From positions 620,001-684,000 of the forward strand of contig NBBA01000017.1 of the NCBI GenBank assembly GCA_002794785.1: a stretch of DNA of 64,000 bases. The letters run 5' to 3'. Origin of the DNA: Coniferiporia sulphurascens. Taxonomy: Eukaryota > Basidiomycota > Agaricomycetes > Hymenochaetales > Hymenochaetaceae. This document shows positions 10,040 to 20,811 of this stretch, piece by piece; the first letter of the stretch is position 1, and every line of letters begins with the position of its first letter. The notes beneath the pieces were generated by a model. That model searched no databases. It was not told the origin of the DNA and saw nothing but the letters and a program-made list of their open reading frames with translations. Both the position numbers and the translations under genes were made by a program.

Positions 10040-10846
10040 CACCCCCATCCCCTCACTCAAACAGTGAGATGGCTCCTTCACCCAGACAGATGATGAGAAA
10101 GGTGAGCTCTTCCGTGAAACTTTCTTTATGCCCCCCCCACCCCAGGCAGCGGCCAACACCCTGCGGCCACCACCCCAACCAGCTGCCCTGCCCATACTCC
10201 TCTCGGAGCTTACAGGGGCACTGTCTGACACCTCCAACTTGTCGGCTCCAGGCCTCTCAGGAATAGGCTATTGCCCCCTTAAATGGGTGGTGGACACCTA
10301 CCCCGATGAGATTCTCTCACTTTTCAATGACTGTCTATGCTTGGGGCACCACCCTGAGTGCTGGTGGGCGGCAAAGGTGGTGATGCTCAGGAAGCCGAAC
10401 AAGAAAGATCCCTTCTCGCCATGATCATACCAGCCCATCACCCTTGAGGAGACCCTAGGGAAACTCCTCGAGAAGATAATAGCTAACTGGCTCCAGTTCC
10501 TTGCAAATATGCGGGACTGGCTGCCACCTAACCAATATGGGGGATTCCAGGGCCATTCGGTCTATGACACTGCCCAACACCTTTTACAGATTGCGGAACA
10601 CACCCACTTGGAGGGCCTTGTCTGTTCGGTCCTAGCAGTCAACATTCAGGGTTTCTTCAACTCGGTTCACCCCCAACTCCTCCATTGGCAATTGTTGGAC
10701 CTCAGTTGTGTGCCAGACATGGCTGACTGTTGTCTGTCCTTCATGACAGACCGGCAGGTTGCCATTGCCTTCGATGGCACCACCCTCCCTACCACCCCTA
10801 AACCTGACTTTGGCACCCCCCAAGGATCACCGGTCTCCCCCATCCT
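10040..10846 (+). pseudogene. LINE ORF2 reverse transcriptase fragment
   Basis: RT N-terminal half of the 7819 LINE. Motifs: ELFRETFFMPPPP, SAPGLSGIGYCPLKWV, VVMLRKPNKKDPFSP, PITLEETLGKLLEKII, NQYGGFQGHSVYD, VLAVNIQGFFNSVHPQL (DxxGFFD expected; Asp replaced by Asn) and GTPQGSPVSPIL. A stop follows PFSP near 10424. It ends where the antisense LINE 3' tail begins, before the YVDD motif. Confidence 0.85.
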
Positions 10847-11769
10847 TTTTTTAAATTTTAAATTATTTATTATTCCTGCAGTATTACATAATTACAAGCT
10901 GCCCCCCCAGAGGGGGGGCCCTAACTACATAACAACAGAGGCGCCTATCATCACACAATGCACAAAACTGGGTGGGGGCCCTGCTCCCGAAGGGAGCTGA
11001 GGTGTGAAGGGCCCCTATTAGTACAGAAAAGGCTGAAGGAGGAATACATATTGCTACGGCAATACCAAACGGATGAGGGCAGGCAAAAGGGGTAGCTTAG
11101 AATGGGAAAGGGGGGGTGAGAGCGCTGGCCAGGACATACAGATGGGAGTCTGAAGGGCAAGCACTAGTCAGAGGAAAAGGGAGGAAGCACACCTGAAAGC
11201 TCCAAGAGAGCCAGGTCTGGGTCCTGGGCATGGGGTCCAAGCATACGACTCATGTATTCCTGAAGGAGGTCCAAGTCCATATCTTTGTTGGTTGGGTGTC
11301 CCTCCAGTTCCATCTCGGCAAAGGCCAGGCAGATGGTGGCTGAGGTATGGTCAGATAGGCAGTTCAAGTGCCCTGTGAGTTTCAGCCAGCAGCGTAGAAC
11401 CTGGAGGTGGTTTTCATCGGCCCACTCAGTGTGGTGGGTTGGGAGTGGGAGGCAGGGGGGCCAGACCTTGCAGATCCATGGTCAGAATGTATGACATCTG
11501 CCCAGTACATGAGCGGTCGGCTGAGCTGGCCAGGGGGGGTGGTTGTGCCATCTGCAGTGCGAGATCAGGCCATGCCTGCACTGGTAGGCTGAGTCAAAGC
11601 TCAGCCAGTAGCCCCCGTAGGGACCGGCACAACATAGGACCTGGGCGACTGTGGAGAGCTCCCGGTGGGGGTGGTCGACCGACTGCATGATAAGCTTTCG
11701 GGGACAGCAGGAGGGGATACCGTTGACAGCCAGATATTTGTCGGCTGTCGAGGCCAAGGGGCGGGCGAG

Positions 11770-12658
11770 ACAAATATCTGGCTGTCAACAGTATCCCCTC
11801 CTGCCGTCCCCGAAAGCTTATCATGCAGTCGGTCAACCACCCCTGCCAGGAGCTCTCTGCAGTTGTCCAGGTCCTATGTTGTGCCGGTCCCTATGGGGGC
11901 TACCGGCTGAGCTTTGACTCAGCCTACTGGTGCAGGCATGGCCTGATTTCACACTGCAGATGGCACAACCACCCCCCTGGCCGGCCCAGTCAACCGCCCA
12001 TGTATTAGGCAGGTGTTGCACATTCCGACCCTGGATCTGCAAGGTCTGGCCCCCCCATGACCCACTCCCAACCCACTACACTGAGTGGGCCGACGAAAAC
12101 CGTCTCCAGGTCCTACACCACTGGCTGAAACTCACAGGGCACCTGAACTGCCTCTCCGACCATACCTCCACCACCATATGCCTGGCCTTCGCCGCAATGG
12201 AGCTGGAAGGACACCCAACCAATGAAGATATGGACTTGGACCTCCTCTGGGATTTCATGAGTCGTATGCTTGGACCCCATACCCAGGACCCGGACCCGGC
12301 TCTCTTGGAGCTTTCAGGTGCACTTCCTCCCTTTTCCTCTGATCTATGACTGCCTTTTGGACTCTCTCGTGTATGTCCCAGCTGGCACTCTCACCCACCC
12401 TTTCCAATTCTAAGCTACCCCCTTTTGCCTGATGTCATCCATTTGGCTTGGCTGTAGTGATATGTACTCCTCCCTCTTTCTTTTCACATACTAATAGGGG
12501 CCCTTCACACCTTGGCACCCTTCAGGGAGCAGGGCCCCTGCCCAGTTTTGTGCATTGTGTGATGATGGGCGCCTCTGTTGTTATGTAGTTAGGGCCCCCC
12601 CTCTGGGGGGCAGCTTGTAATTATGTAATACTGCAGGAATAATTTTTTTTTAAAAAAA
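11770..12658 (+). mobile_element. 5'-truncated LINE family A copy inserted head-to-head
   Basis: Plus-strand ORF2 C-terminus (DKYLAV, then SFDSAYWCRHGLISH.., LLELSGALPPFSSD), 3' UTR with the GGGCCCCCCC hairpin near 12591-12612, and a short A tail. The minus-strand host LINE carries the same region at 10847-11757, so the two form a ~0.9-kb inverted repeat meeting at about 11760. About 38 bp beginning GCCAGATATTTGTC is repeated on both sides (from ~11733 and 12659), a candidate long target duplication with a few changes. Confidence 0.7.
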
Positions 12659-13223
12659 AGCCAGATATTTGTCAGCAGTCGAGGCCAGGGGGCGGGCAAG
12701 TGAGAAGGACGAATGCTCCATAAGGGTGTTGATGGTGGCCTCTTTCAGTGCGGAGGTGGAGGGTGCGAGGGAGGACAGGGGTAGGTTCGTTGCGAACTTT
12801 GCCTCACAGTCTGCCCATTCATTCCTGGGGATGTCAGAGTGACCCAGGCACCATACGAAATGGATGGAAAGATCCAGGTATGAGTCCAGGAGAGTCTGGA
12901 CCCCCACCTTCCATTGATGGAGGAGATGGGCACCTGGAACTGGTGCCCATGTATGGATGAGGTGGAGTGCTGTCAGTGAATCTGACAGAAAGAAGATGTC
13001 AGATGCAACAGGCAGGAGATCCCAGAGGTGGTGTGCAGCCCAGCTTGGTGCAGAGGTGAGGGAGAAAATCTCCACATCCATGGCTGTTGCACAGGTGGGG
13101 GAGGCCAGCTGGTGGGACTTGAGGCAGGTAAGGCCCTTCATGGTGCAGACAGCTGATCCAGACTTAGAACCCATGTGGGAGCCATTGGTGAAAACCTGGA
13201 GGTGGGGAAGGGTCCTCAGGGAG
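12659..13223 (-). pseudogene. LINE ORF2 RNase H domain fragment
   Basis: Minus-strand RNase H of the 10847-15018 LINE: SKSGSAVCTM, ATAMDVEIFSL, FFLSDSLTALHLIH, HFVWCLGHSDIPRNEWAD. The Asp/Glu/Asp/His order of an RNase H fold is visible. It is cut left by the nested LINE and right by solo LTR S4. Confidence 0.8.
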
Positions 13224-13783
13224 TGTTACAATTTTCTTTAACTTTCCCTATTGCGCTGACTCATTTCCTCTTCATCATCATCAGTCAGCACAACTCCCCC
13301 ATTTCTTTATCTTACTCATCCCCATTCACGTTGCGCCATAAGATGCCATGATGATGCCTTATTGCACCATCATGACGTGCTTTGCTTACTGATCACCGTA
13401 CTTGTATTACCAAGGCCTTCCTTGAGTTTCCATGACCTTCCATAAGTCTGGCAAACACACCTAACCAAGTCGCTACAGTAGCAAACACATAGAGTAGCAT
13501 ATAAGCATGTAACTTCAGTAGCACAAGCCCTAAGCTTGTGCTCTTTGTTCATACAAGCCCATTATCTGCTACCACCAGTTCACTGTGTGCTCCTTGCCAC
13601 ATAGTCGCTTCGTCGTAACCCGACTCGCTACAAGAAGCCTACCGCGTCCACATCGCCGATCAGGAAGCCCCATCAACGATCCTACCTCAACTTACGACAT
13701 CTAGGAAGCCCCGTTGCCGTATCATCAGTTCTGACGATCAGGAAGCCCCGACGTCGATCATCGCGTAACCGTTGAGCTTAACA
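13224..13783 (+). mobile_element. Solo LTR, family S (S4)
   Basis: 560 bp, TGTTACAATTTTC...GCTTAACA, flanked by GGGAG (13219-13223 and 13784-13788). Same TATA, hairpin and triple GGAAGCCCC architecture as S2. It splits the RNase H region of a minus-strand LINE. Confidence 0.92.
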
Positions 13784-13856
13784 GGGAGTGTGTGGCAGCC
13801 ATGAATTCATCATGGGTGTCCTTGCTAACCAGAGTGATAGGAGTGGCAAATGAAAC

Positions 13857-14849
13857 TCATCCGGTCATAAATGCCAGAGGATCTTTCCATGGGGGATGAG
13901 TGTATGCAGGGACTGGTTGAACCTGAGGGACCCAGACCTGCAGAGAAGTGGAAAAGGGATGGTTAGTTACAGTTTTATAATATTGTTTTCTACTGACGGA
14001 GTGCAGGGTGCACCAGAGGTGCAGAGAGTGAAGGGTCTTCACATATTCAAAATAATAAGAAAGAGGGGGAAGGGAACAAAGAAAATTTGTGGAGAAGGGG
14101 GAGGCACCCTTGTAGATGCCGAGAATCCATCTGCATGCCATGTTTTGCACAGCCTGCAGGCAGCTTACTAATGTTTTTTGGCGCCGGCCATGATACCACA
14201 CTGGTGCGCCCCAGGTGAGAACCAAGCAAACACAGGCAGTATATAACCAATGGAGGAGGAGGGCCAAGATGCCATGTTTGGTGTTGCCGAGAATGCGGAG
14301 GGCAGCTAGGGTGGAGAGGCCCTTGGAGCGCATGTGCTTGACGTGGGCCTTGAAGTTGAGGGCAGGATCCCACCATATTCCCAGCCACCGGAGTGGGATC
14401 GAGGGTCGGATTAGCATGGTGGGGGCAACCCAGACCCCAGCAGTGTCCCAGTTTGCATAAGTGGCTGAGTGGCATTGGGGTGGGTGGAAGTGAAGGCACT
14501 CCATTTTGGTGGCTTCAATGTTGAGTCCAATGATGCCGAAGTGGGCATTAAGTTGGTGGTAGGCGTTGGACAGTTGCTGGCAGTTGGATGCCACGCTGGG
14601 TCCGATGCACACAAGGAGGTGGTCATCGACGTATGCTAGGGTGGTGGTGCCGGTTTGGTGAAATTTCTGGAAGACCACACCTGTGAATATGGTTGAGAGG
14701 ATTGGGGATACTGGTGACCCTTGGGGGGTGCCGAGGTCGGGTTTCTGTGTGGTTGGGAGGGTGGTGCCGTCGAAAGCAATAGTGACTTGCCAGTCCATCA
14801 TGAAGGACAAACACCAGTCTGCCATGTTTGGCAGACACTGGAGGTCCAA
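13857..14849 (-). CDS. LINE ORF2 segment: RT palm and thumb (open 330 codons)
   Basis: Open minus-strand stretch with CLSFMMDWQVTIAFDGTTLP, GTPQGSPVSPILSTIF, LAYVDDHLLVCIGP (intact catalytic YVDD), LGLNIEATKMECLHFHPP-type primer grip, then the thumb VLTWGAPVWYHG and PAYTHPPWKDPLAF. The same frame extends upstream to ~15018 with VLAVDIQGFFNSVH. It is a fragment of a longer ORF2 with no start of its own. Confidence 0.85.
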   Translation of the reverse strand: MDLQCLPNMADWCLSFMMDWQVTIAFDGTTLPTTQKPDLGTPQGSPVSPILSTIFTGVVFQKFHQTGTTTLAYVDDHLLVCIGPSVASNCQQLSNAYHQLNAHFGIIGLNIEATKMECLHFHPPQCHSATYANWDTAGVWVAPTMLIRPSIPLRWLGIWWDPALNFKAHVKHMRSKGLSTLAALRILGNTKHGILALLLHWLYTACVCLVLTWGAPVWYHGRRQKTLVSCLQAVQNMACRWILGIYKGASPFSTNFLCSLPPLSYYFEYVKTLHSLHLWCTLHSVSRKQYYKTVTNHPFSTSLQVWVPQVQPVPAYTHPPWKDPLAFMTG

Positions 14850-15018
14850 CAGCTGCTGATGGAGGAGTTGCAGGTGAACTGAGTTGAAGAAACCCTGTAT
14901 GTCGACTGCTAGGACCGAACATACATGGCCCTTGGCGTGGGCGCATTCTGCAATCTGTAAGAGATGCTGGGCGGTGTCATAGACAGAATGTCCTTGACGC
15001 CCCCCATATTGGTTGGGT

Positions 15019-16617
15019 TTTTTTATTTTTATTTTATTTTATTTTATTTATTCCTGCAGTATTACATAATTACAAGCCGCCCCCCGAAGGGGGGCCCTAA
15101 CTACATAACAACAGAGGTGCCTGTCATCGCGCAATGCACGAAACTGGGCGGGGGCCTTGCTCCCTGAAGGGTGCCAAGGTGTGAAAGGCCCCTATTAGTA
15201 TACAGACAAGAAGAAGGAGGGAGGAGTACATATCACTATGACTATACCAAGCAGGCAAAGGCAGGCAAAGGAGGTAGTTTAGAATAGGAAAGGGAGGGCG
15301 AGAGCACTGGCCAGGACATGCGGGAAGGAGTCTGAAGGGCAGGCACTAGTCAGAGGAAAATGTAGGAAGTGCACCTGAAAGCTCCAAGAGAGCTGGGTCT
15401 GGGTCCTGGGGCTGGGATCCAAGCATACAACTCATGTAATCCCATAGGAGGTCCAAGTCCATATCTTCGTCAGTTGGGTGTCCGTCCAGTTCCATCACTG
15501 CAAAGGCCAAGTGGATGGCTGCTGAGGCACAGTTGGATAGGCGGTTCAAGTGCCCCATTAGTTTGAGCCAGTGGCGGAGAACTGGGAGGAGGTTTTCATC
15601 GGCCCACTCGGTGTGGTGGGTCGGAAGTGGGAGGTGGGGGGACCAGACCTTGCAGATCCATGGTTGGAAAGTGTGACATCCACCCAATACGTGGGCAGTT
15701 GACTGGGCCGGCCAGGGGGGGTGGTTGTGCCACCTGCAGTGCGAGATCAGGCCATGCCTGCACCAGTAGGCTGAGTCAAAGCTCAGCCAGTAGCCTCCGT
15801 AGGGACCGGCATGACATAGGACCTGGGCGACTGTGGAGAGCTCCTGGCGAGGGTGGTCGACCAACTGCGTGATAAGCTTCCAGGGATGGAAAGAGGGGAT
15901 ACTGTTGACAGCAAGGTATTTGTTGGCTGTCAAGGCTAGGGGTCGGGCAAGAGAGAGGGACCAGCGCTCCATGAGAGTATTGATGGTGGCCTCTTTCAGT
16001 GCAGAGGTGGAAGGTGTGAGGGAGGATGGGGGTAGGTTCGTCACGAACTTCGCCTTGTGGTCGGCCCATTCATTCCCGGGGATGTCGGAGTGACCTGGGC
16101 ACCATACAAAATGAATGGAGAGATCTGGGTATGAGTCCAAGAGAGTCTGGACCCCAGCCTTCCATTGATGGAGGAGATGGGTGCCTGGGATTGGTGCCCA
16201 TGTGCAGATAAGGTGGAGAGCCATCAGCAAATCTGACAGGAAGAAAATGACAGATGCAACAGGCAGGAGCTCCCATAGGTGGTGTGTGGCCCAGCTCAGC
16301 ACAGATGTAAGGGAGAATATTTCCATGTCTGTGGCTGTTGCACAGGTGGGGGAGGCAAGCTGGTGTGACTTGAGGCAGGTGAGGCCCATCATGGTGCAGA
16401 TGGCTGATCCGGATTTTGAGCCCATGCATGAGCCATCAGTGAAAACCTGGAGGTGGTGGAGGGTGCTCAGGGAGCGGGTGGTGACCATGAATATCCTTGC
16501 GGGTGTCCTCGCTAACTGGAGTGATAGGAGTGGTGAACAAGACTCATCTGGCGGTAAATGCCAGAGGGTCCATCCATGGGGGATGAGTGTATGCAGGGAC
16601 CGGTTGAACCCAAGGGT
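15019..16617 (-). mobile_element. LINE family A, antisense, RNase H to 3' end
   Basis: Its 3' tail (T-rich at 15019-15045) enters the RT of another minus LINE after NQYGG. 3' UTR hairpin near 15079-15096. Coding part 15346-16617. The 5' part is cut at ~16617 by the LTR of the Gypsy element, after the conserved block upstream of PAYTHPPW. Confidence 0.8.
15346..16617 (-). CDS. LINE ORF2 C-terminal region: RNase H plus Cys/His tail
   Basis: Longest open LINE frame in the window (the open frame runs on into LTR sequence up to 16719). RNase H motifs: VFTDGSCMGSKSGSA, ATDMEIFSL, FFLSDLLMAL and WCPGHSDIPGNEWAD. Then a Cys/His-rich tail (FDSAYWCRHGLISHCRWHNH...HVLGGCHTF) that probably binds zinc, and the family end LLELSGALP. 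RNase H would remove the RNA template after first-strand synthesis. Not a complete gene. Confidence 0.85.
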   Translation of the reverse strand, partial: TLGFNRSLHTLIPHGWTLWHLPPDESCSPLLSLQLARTPARIFMVTTRSLSTLHHLQVFTDGSCMGSKSGSAICTMMGLTCLKSHQLASPTCATATDMEIFSLTSVLSWATHHLWELLPVASVIFFLSDLLMALHLICTWAPIPGTHLLHQWKAGVQTLLDSYPDLSIHFVWCPGHSDIPGNEWADHKAKFVTNLPPSSLTPSTSALKEATINTLMERWSLSLARPLALTANKYLAVNSIPSFHPWKLITQLVDHPRQELSTVAQVLCHAGPYGGYWLSFDSAYWCRHGLISHCRWHNHPPWPAQSTAHVLGGCHTFQPWICKVWSPHLPLPTHHTEWADENLLPVLRHWLKLMGHLNRLSNCASAAIHLAFAVMELDGHPTDEDMDLDLLWDYMSCMLGSQPQDPDPALLELSGALPTFSSD

Positions 16618-17031
16618 ATTAAGCCTACTGATTAGGTAAGGCTTAATAAGCAATTGGCAAGGATCAATTGAGTGAGATGAGGTAGAGATGAGGCAATAAT
16701 TGAGCAAGGGTTTCCCCAAGGACTAGTAGACTGGTGGACTGATGGCTGGTGACTTAATATCCCACAGAGGAGATAGTGAACGAGTAGGCTCTTATTGAAT
16801 GAAGAGCACAAGCTTAAGGCTTAGTGCTCTGAATGTGAGTTCTTATATACATGTATAGAAACCTATGGAACATGATGGAATGCTGACTGAGCAAAGACAA
16901 AGGTCAGTCAGCATGGAAGGGAATAGAAACTGGTAGAAGAGTGAGACTAGGATCAGTCAGTGTACAAGTAGAATTAGTCAGTGAAGATGACTAATGCTGA
17001 TAAAGGCGATGAGTAAGGGAAATTTGTAACA
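16618..17031 (-). repeat. 3' LTR of the Gypsy element
   Basis: About 414 bp; in element sense it begins TGTTACAAATTTCCC directly after the purine tract. It shares a plan with solo LTR family S: a TATATAAG-like box and an AGCACTAAGCC/GCTTGTGCTC imperfect hairpin near 16800-16860. The far end (TATTAAGCC on the plus strand) lacks the expected TG/CA terminus, so it is mutated or slightly misplaced. Confidence 0.7.
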
Positions 17032-17478
17032 TTACCTCCCCTTTTAGGGATGATATTTCATCACAAATATCAAGAAAAAAGAAAAGAAAAAAGGAAGAAA
17101 TAATAAAAGAAACATGGTAAGCCCGATAGGCACGAAGTTAACACACATAAAGAATAAGAGGGAATAGCATTCCCCAAAGTGGGTATACACCAAGAATGTG
17201 ATGAAACATTTTACAAGTACATGCTGAATCGAGTCAGTTGTCATGGGCAATAAAAGGGTTTAAAGGACGGCTTGGGATAAGTGGGCACAGAAGGAGAAAA
17301 GAAAGTGCACTGGTCATGATAGTTTTATGTCATTCTGGACATCAGAGAGAGTTGATCCACCTTAGTCAATCTGCATAGTCCGAATTATACCCATCAGTGA
17401 GGTTACCAAATAAGTGATCAGCCATTCCCAGGTATGAGTAGATGGGTTGGGAGGCACCTGACTCAGGGGTACTTGGCA
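17032..17478 (-). promoter_or_regulatory. Polypurine tract and 3' untranslated region of the Gypsy element
   Basis: On the minus strand AAAAGGGGAGGTAA ends right before the LTR's TGTTAC, the position of a plus-strand priming tract. The rest, to 17478, is AT-rich with no convincing ORF. Confidence 0.7.
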
Positions 17479-18340
17479 TTAAGGGTATTGTTGTGGGGGA
17501 CGATGATTGATCATGACTCGTCCAGTAGGGCTAGTAGAGATGTATGGTGGTGGTGCGGATGATGGATTGCGAACTGAGAGGATAATCTCCTCCGGAGTGT
17601 CCAATTCATGAACCAGGTTGGCAATGTATTTGGCGCATTCCTCAGTGGTATGGGAATCCGGCATCCTGGTAGGGTGCATGCAGCGTAGTGTGGCTATGAC
17701 CTGTTCTGCACCTTCATGGCCAGGGAGAGCACGTTGCGATGGGAAAGCCCCAGGTAGCTGGGGAGAAGACGTAATCATGGGAGAATCGGCTGATGGCGAA
17801 GTTGGAATGATCGGTGGTGGAACAGGGTGTATATGTTTGGGGCATTCGGATTGCCAATGGCCTGGTGCCGCTTCGTTACAATGTGGGCAGATGTACTGTG
17901 GGCAGCGTCATTTGTGGTGGTCCAGGGATTGGCATTCCCAACAAGTGTTGCAATCAGGGGCAGGAGTTGAGCGGTGGCAAATGGGAGCTGTTCACGATGG
18001 AGTTCGTCCCAAGGAAGGGTCGATGTTGCTGAGCATTCTGTGTCCATTTCCCCAAATGATCTCGTCAATAATCATCCAGTTGGTGGCCTGGGCGCAGCGA
18101 ACGATACGACAGTTGTGGGTACAAATGTGTTCAAGACCGGTGAGAAGGCTTTCTGTATGTGCAAGGAGGGAGTCCTGTTGCAGGAACAGTTGGCAGAAGC
18201 GATCAAAGCGAGTGCTGAGGAAAGCACGAGTGACCTGAGGATGGAGGGCCAGGTTGGAGAGGAGGTGCAAGAGCATGATCTGGGTCTGGGTGTGGGCACG
18301 GTTGCGGTGAATGCGCTCAGAGAGGGATGAGGACGACATA
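17479..18340 (-). pseudogene. Extra ORF of the Gypsy element with two zinc knuckles
   Basis: From Met at 18340 (MSSSSLSERIHRN) to a stop at 17479, ~287 codons in one frame with two TGAs: after RTPS at 17992-17994 and inside the first knuckle. Downstream are CWECQSLDHH..RC (CX2CX4HX4C, with a TGA in place of one residue) and CPHCNEAAPGHWQSEC (CX2CX6HX4C), then a Pro-rich tail. The frame is continuous with the chromodomain upstream, so it may be a C-terminal extension of Pol or a separate start at 18340. Both TGAs fit CGA-to-TGA decay. It resembles a Gag knuckle region in the wrong place. Function unknown; possibly nucleic-acid binding. Confidence 0.6.
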
Positions 18341-19650
18341 GTGAAAATGCTAGATGGGGACTTTGGTAGCAACTGGTGGGTTGCTGCAGTTATTAGATGT
18401 TTTTTTGTGACTTTATATGCATCCAAAGTCTCTTGTGAATTTTCGAGGTCTTTCTCTGTTAACCATTGATTTTCTGAAGAGGGATATCCTTTCCACTTGA
18501 CCAGGTAACGTCTTTGAGTTCCATTACCCCTGTGTCCCATGATTGCTTCAATTTCATATTCTTCTTGCCCATCAATAAGGTCAGGTGGAGGCAAAGAAAA
18601 CGATGGTCCATGTGCATCTGTCTGGGTGAAAGGGGTAAGAAGCAAGGTGTGGAATACAGGGTGTATGCGCCATGCCGAAGGAATTTCCAATCTATAGACA
18701 AGTGAAGACAAAACCTCAGAGATAACAAAAGGTCCTTCCCGTTTAGGGGATATTTTCCGAGATCATCCTGGAAAATGAAGGTTCTTTGCTTCTAGCCAAA
18801 CTTTGTCCCCTTTTTTGAATGGTTTAAAGTTTCGAGATTGAATCCGCAACATGTGTTGTTTAGCCAGGTCATGCACTGCTAATGCTTCTTTCCTTATGGA
18901 TGTGAGGAGGTGGAGTCTGTCCGATAAGGTGGGAATCACTGTTTCTTCTATCACCGGTGGAATCGGAGTTGGATTATACCCAAACATCACCATGAATGGA
19001 GAAGTCTTGATTGCAGATTGTACCTGGATATTGTGGGAAAATTCAAGATTGGGAAGTGCATCTACCCATTGAGTTGGGGAATTTCCACAATATATCTGAA
19101 GATATGCTTCAATCTCCTGATTTGTCCTTTTGGTCTGTCCATCTGTCTGCAGATGATATGCCATTGACAAGCGGGATTTAATTCCTAACCTTTCACACAA
19201 CTTCTGGAAAAGTTGTGAAGTGAATTGCAGTCCTCTGTCCGAAATAATGGTCTTAGGTAGTCCGAAGCATCTATACACGTTGTCATGGTATAGTTTAGCC
19301 ATTCCAAGTGCATCAATTGTCTTGTTGCATGGTACCAATATAACGCCTTTTGTTGAGTCATGATCAACAATTACCATTATTGAGTCGAATGATTGAGAGC
19401 TTGGTAGATCCGTGATGAAGTCAATTGCAACGTGTTGAAATGGAAGTGCTTCCTTGTGGGCTGGAATCGGAGATAATGATGGTGCCATGGGATGGGTGTT
19501 GATCTTCATCTGTTGGCATGAGGCGCATCCTGCAACATAATTTCGAGTAAAGACAGTTAAACCCAGCCACCAGTAATGTTGGCGAACGACTGAGGTGGTT
19601 TGAAATGCACCACAGTGTCCAATTGATGGCGAATCATGGAATAACTGCAA
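18341..19650 (-). pseudogene. Gypsy integrase with C-terminal chromodomain
   Basis: HHCC zinc domain (HDSPSIGHCG...CASCQQMK), then the DDE core: VAIDFITDLP, IISDRGLQFTSQLF, and the Glu in NQEIEAYL. Then GDKVWLEAKNLHFPG, a TGA at 18763-18765 (sister families read a basic residue there), ISPKREGPFVI, and a chromodomain: YEIEAIMGHR, RRYLVKWKGYP, NQWLTEKDLE. The chromodomain would steer integration toward chromatin carrying its ligand mark, commonly methylated H3K9 in this lineage (established knowledge). One CGA-type stop separates the core from the chromodomain. Confidence 0.9.
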
Positions 19651-20440
19651 GATCTTTCACTTTAAATCTGCATTATCTGGGACATACACTTTTCCTCTGA
19701 AGGTGAGAATATCTTGGTTCTCTTCCCACTCTTCTAGGGAAAAACGAAAAGGCGATGGGAGTTTGTGCTGTTTTGCAAATCAAATTGATTTAGCCAATGA
19801 ATCCAGTTCTTGTTCCCACTTAATTTCATCCCAAAGTGATATATCAATTACACCAATAAACAGGGCATCTGGAAGGAGGATACATTCTTCTGGTGGTTCT
19901 TCACCATGATCCGGTCTGCAAGATAATGCATCTGAACCTGGAATGGATTTACCCAGTTTATGTGTGATAATAACATTGTATTCAGATAAAAGTTGATTCC
20001 ATCAAGATTGCCAAGGAGTTAAATGTCTGGCCGCCCTGAAGTGTGATAGGTTTTTGTGATCACACTATATGGTTGTGGTATGAGGTGATCTGAGAAGATA
20101 ATGATGCCATGCTGTGAGGGCTCGGATAATGCCGAGAAATTCTCGATCATAAACTTCATATCACTGTTGCACAGGACCAAGTGACTCAGAAATAAACCTG
20201 CAAGGTTGTAGATCGCCATTACTGTTAGCTTGGAGTAGTGTTCCTCCTGTAGCAACTTTAGACACATCTGTTTCAATGACAAAGCACTTGGATAGATCAG
20301 GGATCAGGATGGTAGGTTGCAATGAAAACTGTTTCTTTAGTTCATCAAATGCCTGTTGCCGAATAGGGGTCCATTGCCATTGTGTCTCTTTTCGAGTTAA
20401 CTCATGGAGGGGATGGGTAATTTCCGAAAATTTCGGAACA
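19651..20440 (-). pseudogene. Gypsy RNase H domain and integrase linker, decayed
   Basis: Minus-strand reading: FVIETDVSKVATGGTLLQ (first catalytic Asp), then [15 protein letters not shown] preceded by a TGA where other Gypsy elements have Arg or Asn, then DHKNLSHF, and further stops (TAG before CDHKNL, TGA in TPWQS*WNQLLSEYN). SDALSCRPD closes the domain. Stops fit C-to-T changes. It lies between RT and integrase, as expected. Confidence 0.8.
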
Positions 20441-20811
20441 AATCATCTGTAGAAATTACAGAATCCCAAGAAGCTCTGTAATTGTTTGACTGTTTTTGGA
20501 GTGGGCCAGTCAACAATTCCTGCAAGTTTGGTAGGATCGGTGGAGATAATGTCAGGGCGAATGATAACTCCGAGGAATTCAACTTCTTTGACTTCGAAAA
20601 GGCATTTTTCCGGTTTACAATAGAGATTGTTATCTTTGAGTATCTGAAGAACTCGTCTGGTTTTACAACAGAGATCCTCAAGATTGTCTGAAAAGATAAG
20701 GATGTCATCCATGTAGATGAGGATAAGATCCTCAATGATGACAATATGGAAAATGTCATTCATGAAAGCTTGGAATGTTGCTGGTGAATTGCAAAGTCCA
20801 AAGAACATGAC
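20441..20811 (-). pseudogene. Gypsy reverse transcriptase, C-terminal part
   Basis: MFFGLCNSPATFQAFMNDIF, then LILIYMDDILIFS (catalytic YMDD), LYCKPEKCLFEVKEVEFLG and LQSFLGFCNFYR. It continues the RT at 22165-22683; X2 is inserted between FEPTV and MFFGL. Codons directly joined across the ATGAC target duplication restore the frame. Confidence 0.9.

Larger units (their letters stand above)
7819..10846 (+). mobile_element. LINE family A with intact 5' end, internally deleted
   Basis: The 5' end CATCCCTTCTTGACC matches the other full-length 5' ends (42158, 53468, and minus at 45963 and 51930). ORF1 starts at MADCFGGC (8443) but has a stop after WPQ near 8640. At about 9905 the sequence jumps from ORF1 (after a Pro-rich VGGSTPTPT-like region) to ORF2 downstream of the endonuclease (FKRGVRTARQQFY), so about 2.5 kb is deleted. 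The RT then runs to GTPQGSPVSPIL, where a minus-strand LINE tail enters at 10847. Solo LTRs S2 and S3 sit inside. Confidence 0.8.
10847..15018 (-). mobile_element. LINE family A, antisense, with nested LINE and solo LTR
   Basis: The 3' end (T-rich at 10847, then ATTATTCCTGCAGTATTAC and the GC hairpin near 10903-10922) lies left. Minus-strand ORF2 runs rightward in coordinates to NQYGGRQGHS at 15018. It is interrupted by a plus-strand LINE copy (11770-12658) and solo LTR S4 (13224-13783). The RT keeps LAYVDDHLL, and 13857-14849 is open for 330 codons. The right end is cut by the tail of another minus LINE. Confidence 0.8.
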
